NCBI GenBank assembly: GCA_934178345.1
Contig: CAKPQG010000007.1
Coordinates: 1 to 64,000, forward strand
Reading direction: 5' to 3'
DNA: 64,000 bases
From: an uncultured Dialister sp.
GTDB lineage: Bacteria > Bacillota > Negativicutes > Veillonellales > Dialisteraceae
The notes under the pieces were generated by a model, which saw only the letters and a list, made by a program, of their open reading frames with translations, did not search any database and had not been told where the DNA came from. How positions within the stretch are numbered: position 1 is the stretch's first letter; each line of letters begins with the position of its first letter. The translations under genes and the position numbers were made by a program. Positions 1 to 7,825 of the stretch are shown here, in pieces.

Positions 1-2
1 CT

Positions 3-632
3 GCCATAGGCAGGTGTCAGTACAAAACCCCGGAGGGGTTCCAAATAAACCCCCATTTGAAATGGGGGTTGCTAACTTATATCACGGCAGCGGATGCTGA
101 GAAGATTGGCGATTTTGATGATCTTACCCTATTGGATTTCGTAGCAAAGCAGGGTGAGACGCTTACCGGTGAAGGCGATAGCGGGCATAAGGAAGGTGCA
201 GCAGAGGCCATCGAGAATAACATCCGTAAGAAGGTTATCGAAAAGGTCACCGTCAATCCGCGCTACTATGCAAAGATGTCAGAAATCCTTGATAAACTCA
301 TTGAAGAGCGTAAGCAGGGAGTTCTTGACTACGCTGAGATGCTTGAGAAATATATTAAGCTGGCCAAGGAGGTTGATTGCCCGGAGGACAACGATAAATA
401 TCCGGAAAGCATCCGTAAGAGCAAAGCGCTCATGGCCATTTATGACAACACCGGCGAGGACGAGAAACTTGCTCTTCGCATTCACAAGGCCGTGAAAAAG
501 CAGGCACTGTCTGGTTTCAGGGATAATCAGGTGGTTGTCAGGAGAATAAAAAAGGCTCTCTTTGAGATTCTGGGTGATGACTCCGAGGTGGAACGCATCT
601 ATAAGATTATTGAGAAGCAGGAGGAGTATTAA
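3..632 (+). CDS. hsdR: Type I restriction enzyme R subunit, C-terminal fragment
   Basis: Only the C-terminal ~190 residues are present. The stretch DDLTLLDFV, then AEAIENNIRKKVIEK, NPRYYAKMSEILDKLIEERK and the terminal KALFEILGDDSEVERIYKI matches the helical C-terminal region of HsdR, the ATP-dependent translocase/endonuclease subunit of type I restriction systems. This region contacts the methylase core; the nuclease and helicase motor domains would lie upstream of the window. The frame is open to the window edge, and the first possible start (TTG at 57) lies inside a hairpin, so I treat the gene as 5'-incomplete. Residues encoded before about position 75 do not look like HsdR. The stop overlaps the next start (TAATG), so the two are translationally coupled. 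The family assignment is firm; whether the gene is intact is unknown. Confidence 0.8.
   Translation, partial: AIGRCQYKTPEGFQINPHLKWGLLTYITAADAEKIGDFDDLTLLDFVAKQGETLTGEGDSGHKEGAAEAIENNIRKKVIEKVTVNPRYYAKMSEILDKLIEERKQGVLDYAEMLEKYIKLAKEVDCPEDNDKYPESIRKSKALMAIYDNTGEDEKLALRIHKAVKKQALSGFRDNQVVVRRIKKALFEILGDDSEVERIYKIIEKQEEY
26..70. repeat. Twin GC-rich inverted repeats inside the truncated hsdR frame
   Basis: Two perfect inverted repeats lie back to back: AACCCC/GGGGTT around a 3-nt centre (26-40) and AACCCCCATTT/AAATGGGGGTT around one G (48-70). Subterminal hairpins of this kind are typical of IS200/IS605-type element ends and of the structured RNAs read from them. The HsdR-like sequence begins directly after. 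Assignment to an element end is inference, since no transposase is in the window. Confidence 0.4.
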
Positions 633-2464
633 TGCGCATTGTCATTTCCGGGATTCCGATTGATGTGCAAAAAAAGAATATAAAGAATATGCACCTTCAG
701 GTGAAGCCGCCGGATGGTCATGTGGTAATTTCTGCGCCTTTATCCGTGGACGATAAAGCTATAGAGGCTTATGCCAGAACTCAGCTGGGCTTTATCAAGA
801 GGGCTATTGCGCAGTTTCAGGAACAGTCAAGGGCATCGAAGCGGCAGTATGTTTCCGGTGAGACGATGTATATCTGGGGAAAGCAGTACTTCCTTGTCTT
901 TAAGCCGAACAATCAGAAAAACAGCTTCGAGATTCAGAATCAGAACATTATACTGTCTATGAGCGCAAAGAGTACCGTGAAACAGCGAGACGCTTATGTG
1001 AAAGAGGAATATCGGAAGTTACTGAAGGAAGAAATAGAAAAACGTCTGCCTAAGTGGGAGGTACAGACGGGACTTAAATGTAATTCTTGGCAAACGAAGT
1101 ATATGGTCACAAAATGGGGTGCTTGCAGCACAGATAAAAAAAAGCTGTGGTTCAACTTGCAGCTTGCCCAGAAGCCATATGCGTGCCTGGATTATATTAT
1201 TTTACATGAACTGACGCACTTACTTACCAGAAAACACGATGTTACATTTATTACGCATATGGATAGATATATGCCAAACTGGCGGGAAATTCGTAAAGAA
1301 CTCAACGACAGCAGACTGGACTACTATGAGGCGCAGGATGAAAGTCCATTGCAGAAACTGATCGACCAATCTCGTTATGACGACATCCGAAATGCGGCCA
1401 TAGCTTATATTCAAGAGGGTCATTCTGGTGACACGAAAAGACTATCGGTCATTGATATGGAAATCGAGAATGTAATCCATATTGAACAGCCGGAGGATGG
1501 CGTGATTGTTTTCGATGTAATTGCATCATGCGATGTTGAAATGCCGTCCGCATCTCGCAAGGGATATTTTAATGAGCACTGGCTGAAGATTCATTGTCAG
1601 GTTACTCTTGGCATCGATATGAGTGGGTTCCGAATCATGTCTGTTGGTAATTGCGAGTCGCAAGAGGAATCTGATAATGACCGCCTGTCCGGAGAGCTGG
1701 TACCTATTATTTCCCGCGAACAGTTTGAAGACGAGGCGGAGAAGTTCCTAACAAGGTATTGTCCTGAAGCGTTGGAAAAACCTATGAGGGTTCCAATCGA
1801 GACAATAGCCAGCGATATGAAACTACAGGTTATCGAAGATGTCCCTCTGTCGGATGATCTTACTTACTTTGGGACTATCATATTTGACAACGGGAATGTT
1901 CTCGATAAGCACCGGAAGATTACAATTCGCAATGCCAAACGAGGAACCGTATACCTTGATCCGCGCGTTTCCTATGAGAGATCTGTAGGAACAAAGCGTA
2001 CTACGCTGGCACATGAGTGTTTTCATTGGCATCGTCATCAGCCATACCACGTGCTGATGAAAATGATAGGTGCCGATGACAATTTGGGAAAAGCAATTCA
2101 ATGTCAGATAGCTGCTAATTCCGTGGATTCAGATAAATGGAAGGCTGTAGACTGGATGGAGTGGCAAGCCAAAGGCGTCGCTCCAAGAATCTTGATGCCT
2201 GCGAAACCGACGCGCTTGAAGGCAGATCAGCTCCTTGCAATTTATGGCGGGGCTAATGATGCGAGCATTGCAGCCTACGAGAGTGTCATTGATGAACTTG
2301 CGGAGCTGTTCGATGTGTCGAGACAGGCTGCAAAGGTTCGCCTGATGGATCTGGGATATTCCAAAGCCGAGGGCGCATATCCATTTGTGGATGGTCGGTA
2401 TGTTTGCGGATATTCATTTGAAGCAGGTGCCTTGGATAAGAATCAGATGTTCACTATTCCCTAG
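632..2464 (+). CDS. Fused YgjP-like and ImmA/IrrE-like metallopeptidase
   Basis: This 610-residue protein has two zinc-peptidase-type domains. The N-terminal half is a YgjP/DUF45 domain with the motif HELTH at residues 192-196 and a third likely zinc ligand at H202 (HExxH-x5-H). The C-terminal third carries an ImmA/IrrE-type motif HECFH at 461-465, preceded by a beta-rich region as in that family. YgjP-like genes often sit beside hsdR, and ImmA/IrrE peptidases act on repressors in phage and stress control. The gene overlaps the hsdR stop (TAATG), so it belongs to the restriction operon. It ends at a TAG that lies in the same frame as the following XRE-type gene, so the native product may have been longer. 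Domain calls are from motifs; the substrate is unknown. Confidence 0.75.
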   Translation: MRIVISGIPIDVQKKNIKNMHLQVKPPDGHVVISAPLSVDDKAIEAYARTQLGFIKRAIAQFQEQSRASKRQYVSGETMYIWGKQYFLVFKPNNQKNSFEIQNQNIILSMSAKSTVKQRDAYVKEEYRKLLKEEIEKRLPKWEVQTGLKCNSWQTKYMVTKWGACSTDKKKLWFNLQLAQKPYACLDYIILHELTHLLTRKHDVTFITHMDRYMPNWREIRKELNDSRLDYYEAQDESPLQKLIDQSRYDDIRNAAIAYIQEGHSGDTKRLSVIDMEIENVIHIEQPEDGVIVFDVIASCDVEMPSASRKGYFNEHWLKIHCQVTLGIDMSGFRIMSVGNCESQEESDNDRLSGELVPIISREQFEDEAEKFLTRYCPEALEKPMRVPIETIASDMKLQVIEDVPLSDDLTYFGTIIFDNGNVLDKHRKITIRNAKRGTVYLDPRVSYERSVGTKRTTLAHECFHWHRHQPYHVLMKMIGADDNLGKAIQCQIAANSVDSDKWKAVDWMEWQAKGVAPRILMPAKPTRLKADQLLAIYGGANDASIAAYESVIDELAELFDVSRQAAKVRLMDLGYSKAEGAYPFVDGRYVCGYSFEAGALDKNQMFTIP

Positions 2465-2470
2465 GCCGAT

Positions 2471-3187
2471 TTGTTTAAGGCGTACTTCTTTGATCGTGAG
2501 TTTAAGAAGCTGATTGACAGCGGACAGTTTATTTTTGCAGATCGTCATCTCGTTCTCAATAACGAGAAATACATAGCGAGAGATGAGTCTGGGAATGCCA
2601 CGCTGTCAGAATATGCTCTCTCGCACATGGATGAGTGCTGCGTCGTCTTCTTGAAGGGATATAGCTATCAATCGAAATATCAAGAGGCAAGGTATTACAC
2701 GCAGTTTATGCAGAATGCCGCACCGGTTGAAAATCAGGTTGAATATTCCTTTGAACTTAATGCGCATAACAAGACACTTCTTGAGCAAATCAAGAACGCA
2801 AAGCGCTGGTCAGAGGCCATGCGTAGATATCCCGGTTCCTTTGCTGAGACGCTGATAGCGCTGCAGAAGGAAAGGAAGCTTTCAAATAAGCAGCTGGCTG
2901 ATCGTTCACTTGTGGGAGAAAAAACCATTCAGCGTTTGAGAAACTATGAAGAGTACCCGACTTCAGTTCAGACAGTTCTTTCCTTATGCGTAGGTCTGAA
3001 GCTGCCTTTGCCAGAGGCTGAGATGTTTCTAGGTAAAACAGACTTTAAATTAAATTCAATGAAGGGCGAGGGATACGTTTATCAATGCGTATTAGGAGCC
3101 TGTGCTGAGAATTCGATTTATGAAATAAATGAAATGCTCAAAGAAACCGGAATTACTCCTCTGGAGAGCGATCCCGATCTTCAGTAG
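2471..3187 (+). CDS. XRE-type helix-turn-helix protein, probably the severed C-terminus of the upstream metallopeptidase
   Basis: The 238-residue open frame holds an XRE-like helix-turn-helix at about residues 118-185 (ALQKERKLSNKQLADRS followed by EKTIQRLRNYE). The only available starts are poor: the first is TTG at 2471 with no ribosome site. It is in the same frame as the ImmA/IrrE-containing gene and is separated from it by one TAG plus two sense codons. ImmA/IrrE and XRE domains are commonly found in one chain or in adjacent genes, so I infer one ancestral gene interrupted by a nonsense codon, unless TAG is read through. No terminator lies between them. Confidence 0.6.
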   Translation: MFKAYFFDREFKKLIDSGQFIFADRHLVLNNEKYIARDESGNATLSEYALSHMDECCVVFLKGYSYQSKYQEARYYTQFMQNAAPVENQVEYSFELNAHNKTLLEQIKNAKRWSEAMRRYPGSFAETLIALQKERKLSNKQLADRSLVGEKTIQRLRNYEEYPTSVQTVLSLCVGLKLPLPEAEMFLGKTDFKLNSMKGEGYVYQCVLGACAENSIYEINEMLKETGITPLESDPDLQ

Positions 3188-3341
3188 AACGAGGAGGATT
3201 GATGTGAAATGAAGGGTTCAGAATGCAACCTCCTTCATACGCAAGATTTCTCTATCTAAAGTCTAGCCAAAGGTGGTTCTACATGTAAGTGCTACTTTTA
3301 CCGCTAATCCGTCACTTACTTTGAGAATTAACGCAAAAAAA

Positions 3342-3367
3342 CGCGATTCCTGAAATCGCGCTTTTTT
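3342..3367 (+). terminator. Rho-independent terminator after the restriction operon
   Basis: CGCGATT/AATCGCG stem with a 5-nt loop, then TTTTTT. An A-run on the other side would let it work in both directions. Confidence 0.8.
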
Positions 3368-3368
3368 A

Positions 3369-3398
3369 TTGCACAAACCCTCTCTAAGACGGTATAAT
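3369..3398 (+). promoter_or_regulatory. Promoter for the small exported protein
   Basis: TTGCAC, an 18-bp spacer and a perfect TATAAT, about 135 nt upstream of the next gene. The -35 box abuts the T-run of the preceding terminator. Confidence 0.6.
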
Positions 3399-3531
3399 AA
3401 TAAATAACTGTAGGCTGAGAGAGTATAGCTTTGTGGTATCAGGGTCGCTACGCCAGGGAAATGTTTGGGTGGCGTCTGATACTTGCAGTTCAACTTCTGT
3501 AGTGAAACTGATTTCCTATAAGGAGGGTATG

Positions 3532-3981
3532 ATGATGAAAATGAAAAGACTAGCGGTCTGTGTACTGGCGGCGGCGATGATCGGTGCGGGTGCATTGACG
3601 CAGGTATCGGCTTTCAATCTGGGCAGTGTCCTTGGCGGTGTGGTCAAGGTCGGCGGTATCGCGGTACTGGTCGATAAATATGGCGCTTCTATCAATAGCG
3701 CGATCAATTCGGTCATGATGAAGGAAGGCGCCGGCACGAATTACGCCACGAAGGTGGTGCCGATTGTCAGCATTGGAAATAAAGGATATATCGGAGCCGC
3801 GCAGGTCATTGGCGATGCCGATCAGGTAGAGAAGGTGAAGGCGGTCGGGCAGCTGGAAATCAGCTGGAATGACAAGCTGTTCCGTATCAAGGGGCTCATC
3901 CCGATGGATAGTGTGAATCCGACTTCGTTCTCCCGTGTGCAGGGCGTAGGTGTTTCGGCTGTGATTGATGTGAGAGTGTAA
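3532..3981 (+). CDS. Small exported protein of unknown function
   Basis: About 149 residues with a clear Sec signal peptide (MKMKR, then a hydrophobic core, then ALTQVSAF). The mature part is rich in Gly and Val and has no motif I recognise. Three ATG codons follow AGGAGGG at 3529, 3532 and 3535; only the last two have workable spacing (4 and 7 nt), so the first is unlikely. The gene stands alone, with its own promoter and a repeat-filled gap downstream. It is probably periplasmic or outer-membrane associated, by inference from the signal peptide only. Confidence 0.65.
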   Translation: MMKMKRLAVCVLAAAMIGAGALTQVSAFNLGSVLGGVVKVGGIAVLVDKYGASINSAINSVMMKEGAGTNYATKVVPIVSIGNKGYIGAAQVIGDADQVEKVKAVGQLEISWNDKLFRIKGLIPMDSVNPTSFSRVQGVGVSAVIDVRV

Positions 3982-3989
3982 AGGCGCAG

Positions 3990-4052
3990 GTGTGGCTGGT
4001 GACTAGTGACTGGTAACTAGGGATTGGTGGCTAGGGATTAGGGATGCACAAT
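3990..4052. repeat. Heptad repeat array (CTAGTGA/CTAGGGA type)
   Basis: Degenerate 7-bp units of the form YTRGKGR: CTGGTGA, CTAGTGA, CTGGTAA, CTAGGGA, TTGGTGG, CTAGGGA. The same array recurs in most intergenic gaps of this window. No gene is seen here. Confidence 0.8.
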
Positions 4053-4106
4053 GGCTGGTGAAACAATACCTATTTGGGCATCGCATGATTTATGCTCTGC
4101 GGTGCC

Positions 4107-4271
4107 TAGGGAAACACTGATTAAATCGCAGAGTCAGATTTCATATAGATTTTTATACATAGCTTCGTCATCATCTTCCTTAAATAGCTCGCTATTCGCG
4201 TCAGATGATTCCTTGCTCTGTATAAAAATCCAAGAATGAAATCAGACAACGATTTAATCAGTGTTTCCCTA
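4107..4271. mobile_element. 165-bp MITE-like element, copy 1
   Basis: Terminal inverted repeats TAGGGAAACACTGATTAAAT and its near-complement at the right end flank an AT-rich core containing two inverted copies of an ATTTTTATACA-type segment. There is no coding capacity of note. A second copy lies at 38733-38895 in the opposite orientation, with the internal sequence reverse-complemented, which shows a mobile unit. The ends carry TA, compatible with a TA target duplication. Confidence 0.75.
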
Positions 4272-4352
4272 GATCCTTCGACGCAGTTCTCCTGTTTCAG
4301 ATAGGCCATTTCCTGACATACGACGTTTTTCTCCGCTCAGGATGACGAAATA
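4272..4352. repeat. Partial palindromic repeat (GATCCTTCGAC...CTCAGGATGACGAA)
   Basis: Related to the TCGTCATTTCGAGC family: the right end, CTCAGGATGACGAA, pairs poorly with the left, and a similar degenerate copy is at 43957-44037. The remainder, to 4470, shows a 9-bp GAACCT series and no gene. Confidence 0.5.
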
Positions 4353-4482
4353 TGCCGCACCATCCCTGCCCTACCTATAGAACCTGCTGAACCTCTTTCG
4401 CACGCACGAAATCAAAGGACGGCACGCTAACACTGAACCCTTAAACCTTAGCTTTATACCCAAAGAATTTGGAGGAATATAT

Positions 4483-5655
4483 ATGAGAAAAGCATTACTG
4501 GCAGCAGGACTGGCTGCATTGATGGCGATGCCTGTCATGGCAGAAGATGTAGCTACACTGGCGGAAAAGATCGACCGCGTAGATGAAGTCCTCTATGGAT
4601 CGGTGCAGAGCGGGTCTCTCATCGGCCGTGCGGATCAGGCGGATAATGTGATCTACGGCGTGGGGAATACATCCGCGAGCGGGCTTGACAACCGTATCGA
4701 CAATCTGTATGCGGATGTGGTGAGAAATGACAATGACCGCACCCCGGCGATTTCGAATCGCATGAATGCGATGGAATACTATCTGACAGATGAGATCAGC
4801 ACGGATAATCTGACGGTTCGCATGGATAATCTGGAAAAAGCGGTGCTTGGCGAAGCGAAGAAGGGGGCTCTTGATGAACGTATGCAGAGCCTTGAGCAGG
4901 CGGTTTATGGTGACCAGCATTATGAAATGAAGACGGTCGAGCTGCCGGCAGATACGGTTTTCAAAGTGGCACTGAATGATGATGTGGGCAGCAAGACGAG
5001 CCAGGTCGGAGATCCGGTTTCCTTCACGGTACAGGAAGATGTCCTGGTCGGTGATGTGCTGGTGCTGCCGCGCGGTACACAGGGGAGCGGCGTGGTGACG
5101 GAAGTCAGCCGCCCGAAGAGCTTTGGCCGCAGCGGCAAGGTCAATGTGTCCTTTGATCAGGTGTTCTCTGTGGATGACGAAGCGATCCCGACCGTGCTGG
5201 GACCGGAAGCCAAGGAAAAGCTGAAGATGGAAGCAGCGGCTGTCGGTGCGTCCACCATCGGTGCGCTGGCTCTGGGGCCGATCGGTCTTGTGGGCGGGCT
5301 TTTCGTCAAAGGCAAGGATGCTGTGCTCCCTGCTGGCAGTGAGCTCTATATTCAGACGGCACAGCCTGTCACGACGAAGGGGCTGGTGCTTCGTGAAGGA
5401 GCGCCGCACATTGTTCTCCGTAAGCATGTTGCGCGCACGGCTTCTGCTGCCAGCGTAGCTGCGGCAGAGGATAATCAGGTGGCAGCGACGGCTGTGACGG
5501 AGACCGCATCTCCTGCGCCAAAGGCAGAAATCAGCGACAGCGCGAAAGCGGAACTGGAAGCAGCTCGTGAAAAGGATTCTACAGTAAAGGAAAAGGCAGA
5601 CTCCGCCAAGACCAATAATGAGGCAGCTTCTGTCGTAATCATGAGAAATGAATAA
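4483..5655 (+). CDS. Exported repeat-containing protein of unknown function
   Basis: A 390-residue protein with a signal peptide ending around MPVMAED. Residues 23-145 contain tandem units of 25-35 residues ending in VLYG, VIYG, VLGE or VYGD and carrying RxxxLE-like heptads, probably alpha-helical. A beta-rich middle domain follows (about 150-300: VALNDDVGSKTSQVGDPVSF and LPRGTQGSGVV), then a Gly-rich hydrophobic stretch and an Ala/Glu/Lys-rich low-complexity tail. The ribosome site TTGGAGGA is well placed. It overlaps the LptD-like gene by 8 nt, which couples it to outer-membrane assembly. I do not recognise the family; a structural or chaperone-like envelope role is only inference. Confidence 0.7.
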   Translation: MRKALLAAGLAALMAMPVMAEDVATLAEKIDRVDEVLYGSVQSGSLIGRADQADNVIYGVGNTSASGLDNRIDNLYADVVRNDNDRTPAISNRMNAMEYYLTDEISTDNLTVRMDNLEKAVLGEAKKGALDERMQSLEQAVYGDQHYEMKTVELPADTVFKVALNDDVGSKTSQVGDPVSFTVQEDVLVGDVLVLPRGTQGSGVVTEVSRPKSFGRSGKVNVSFDQVFSVDDEAIPTVLGPEAKEKLKMEAAAVGASTIGALALGPIGLVGGLFVKGKDAVLPAGSELYIQTAQPVTTKGLVLREGAPHIVLRKHVARTASAASVAAAEDNQVAATAVTETASPAPKAEISDSAKAELEAAREKDSTVKEKADSAKTNNEAASVVIMRNE

Positions 5656-7213
5656 TACAAACTGGAAAAAGGCGGTGCTTCTTTCCGCCCTTCTGCTGCC
5701 TGCGCTGGCGGCGGAAGCGGCGGAGGCACCGGTTTCCCCCAAGTTGCCGGAAGAGGATACTACCCATGTGGAGTATTCCGTCAGCGATGGTGTACTGCGT
5801 CCTTCCTATGAAGGGCAGGAGACACGGGAAACGGTCCAAAAGGATAAAGACAGGAAAAAGAATAAGGAAACGGCGGATACCGGGATTTCCAAAGAGCATC
5901 CGGCTACGGTCGTGGCTGATAAAATGCGCTACAATGATACCACGGGAGAAGTGGCGGCTTTCGGGCGCGTAGAGATCAAGCACATGATGGATACCTACCA
6001 GACCGAGTATGTCTATGGAAATACGATCTCTCAAAAGTATGTCGTCCCGGGGGAGCTTGTCTGGAAGAATCCGACGACGGATCTCAAGGCGGCGCGCGCT
6101 GACTATGACGCGAAGGCCGCTGTCGGACATTTCGAAAAGGTGTCCGGCTGGGACAGCGGGACGTACTATTTTCAGGGCGAAAGCGGCACGTATGACAAGA
6201 ATGCCAATCACATGGTGATCGAGCATGGCTACTTCACGACGAAGCATGCGGTGGCGAAGGTGCCGGATTATCGCATCGAAGCGGACTCCATCGATATTTA
6301 TCCAGGAGATAAGTATATCGCGCATAATGTGAGGCTCATGGCGAAGAATACGGTGCTTGTGACGCTTTCGACGTACAAGGGCTCTCTTCAGAAGAACCGA
6401 GTCAGTCCGTTTTCGTTGATTCCACGTCCGGTGTTTGACAGTGACAATGGTTTCGGACTGCATAACCGGATCGAGATCCCACTCGATGCGGATATGAATC
6501 TGACGGCGTACATGGAAAACCGCTGGTACACGAAGGCAGGATACAAACCGGATGTAGGTATGCGCTACCAGATGCCGGTTGGCGGCTTGAATTTCCACTA
6601 TGCCGAAGAGGAAAGCAGCACGAATGATGACGGCGGTATCTGGGTCAAGAAACGGCCGTCGCTGGAATTTGACTCGAAGCATTTCTATCTCTTTGGTTCC
6701 CGCTTCTATGTGGGGGCGAAGGGGGACATCGGTTACTGGGAAGAAGACGGGGTCAAAGGACAGCACAAGAGCTATGACGCTTACCTTTCCAGTGATCCAT
6801 GGAAGCTCGGAAAATTCATGCGTTTTTCCTGGCGCGCCGGCTATATGCGGGACTACTACAGCTATAACGGCGGCAATATCCGTAAAAATACCTATTACAG
6901 CCTGGGGCTTTCCGGCGGTTACCGCAGCGTGCAGGGCTGGATCTATTATACGGATCGTGAAATCAATGGCTTTACGCCGTATGACTATGACTCGTACACC
7001 AGTGATAAGCCGCTCGACTTTGGCGTGCGCGTGCAGCCGACGAAGAATGATGCTTTCAGTCTGGCATGGACGGTCGATACCAAGTATGGCCGCCTCAACC
7101 ATCGCTACTGGACCTACTACCGCGACATGCATTCCTTCTATGCCTGGATCCGCTATGATGATATAGAAAGGGAAACCCAGTTCATGCTGATGCCGAAGGA
7201 CTTCAGGTTCTAG
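5648..7213 (+). CDS. LptD/OstA-like outer membrane protein
   Basis: A 521-residue protein with a signal peptide and, at about residues 85-235, an OstA/LptA-type beta-jellyroll (ATVVADKMRYNDTTGEVAAF, YGNTISQKY, ESGTYDKNANHM, YRIEADSIDIYPGDKYIAHN). The C-terminal half alternates aromatic beta-strands and ends in Phe, as outer-membrane barrels do. LptD inserts lipopolysaccharide into the outer leaflet. This protein is shorter than typical proteobacterial LptD (~780 residues), so it may be a reduced LptD or an LptD-like paralog. It overlaps the preceding exported-protein gene by 8 nt and is followed after 60 bp by the PilP/secretin pair. Its presence supports a diderm cell envelope. Confidence 0.75.
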   Translation: MNNTNWKKAVLLSALLLPALAAEAAEAPVSPKLPEEDTTHVEYSVSDGVLRPSYEGQETRETVQKDKDRKKNKETADTGISKEHPATVVADKMRYNDTTGEVAAFGRVEIKHMMDTYQTEYVYGNTISQKYVVPGELVWKNPTTDLKAARADYDAKAAVGHFEKVSGWDSGTYYFQGESGTYDKNANHMVIEHGYFTTKHAVAKVPDYRIEADSIDIYPGDKYIAHNVRLMAKNTVLVTLSTYKGSLQKNRVSPFSLIPRPVFDSDNGFGLHNRIEIPLDADMNLTAYMENRWYTKAGYKPDVGMRYQMPVGGLNFHYAEEESSTNDDGGIWVKKRPSLEFDSKHFYLFGSRFYVGAKGDIGYWEEDGVKGQHKSYDAYLSSDPWKLGKFMRFSWRAGYMRDYYSYNGGNIRKNTYYSLGLSGGYRSVQGWIYYTDREINGFTPYDYDSYTSDKPLDFGVRVQPTKNDAFSLAWTVDTKYGRLNHRYWTYYRDMHSFYAWIRYDDIERETQFMLMPKDFRF

Positions 7214-7260
7214 TAGCTAGTGACTAGTGACTAGTCACCACCAGTCACCAGTCACTTATA
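7214..7260. repeat. Heptad repeat array
   Basis: Short run of CTAGTGA units meeting its own reverse complement (TCACCAG units), giving an inverted arrangement directly after the LptD-like stop. Confidence 0.7.
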
Positions 7261-7273
7261 TTTGGAGGTCACC

Positions 7274-7825
7274 ATGGAGGCCAGAAAGAAATGGGCACTG
7301 CCGCTGGGGCTTGCCGGCGTGGTACTTCTGATCCTCTGGGGTGCGCTGGGTGTGGGGACGGCATCGAAACTGTTTCCTGAGAAGCCAAAGGCGCTGCCTT
7401 CCGTGACTGCGCCAGAGGGGGCTTCTTCCTTTTCGGCGCTTTCGCAGGAAGAAAGCCGCCGCGTCTATGATGCGTCATCCTATGTCAGGGGAAAGCCGCT
7501 TGCTGATCCCTTTCACATGGAGGCGATGACAGAAAAGGAGATGCCTGTAGAAACCGCAGGTGCATCCTTGCCTGCGTCCGCGCCTCGCATGACGCATTCC
7601 TCTGCCGGAACAGCAAAAGAGAATAGGCCGTATGCCTCTGATGTGCCTCGTCTCATGGGCGTCATGTCATTTGGCAGTGAGAAGCGAGCAGTCATAGAGG
7701 TCCATGGGGTGACGTATACGGTCAAAGAAGGAGAGCAGGCAGGACTATGGAATGTTTCCAGCATACAGGGAAAGACAGTCACACTCGCCAGCGCTTCCGG
7801 CGTTTTAACGATCAGCACCCGCTGA
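7274..7825 (+). CDS. PilP/GspC-like inner-membrane protein
   Basis: About 183 residues: an N-terminal transmembrane anchor (LGLAGVVLLILWGALGVG), a low-complexity periplasmic linker, and a C-terminal small beta domain (PRLMGVMSFGSEKRAVIEV, TYTVKEGEQAG, WNVSSIQGKTVTL). That arrangement resembles the HR/PilP domain that docks on secretins in type IV pilus and type II secretion systems. ATG at 7274 follows GGAGGT; an upstream TTG in the same frame is inside the ribosome site and is rejected. The downstream secretin gene overlaps the end of this one by 79 nt. The family call rests on architecture and gene order. Confidence 0.6.
   Translation: MEARKKWALPLGLAGVVLLILWGALGVGTASKLFPEKPKALPSVTAPEGASSFSALSQEESRRVYDASSYVRGKPLADPFHMEAMTEKEMPVETAGASLPASAPRMTHSSAGTAKENRPYASDVPRLMGVMSFGSEKRAVIEVHGVTYTVKEGEQAGLWNVSSIQGKTVTLASASGVLTISTR

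Noticed and set aside
4121..4309. Small open frames inside the MITE
   Set aside because: They run across the terminal inverted repeats and lack ribosome sites; not conserved between the two copies.
5639..7132. 497-codon frame opposite the LptD-like gene, and 4495-5742 (415 codons) opposite the exported protein
   Set aside because: Arg/His/Ile-rich, repetitive translations typical of antisense frames in GC-rich genes; no ribosome site.
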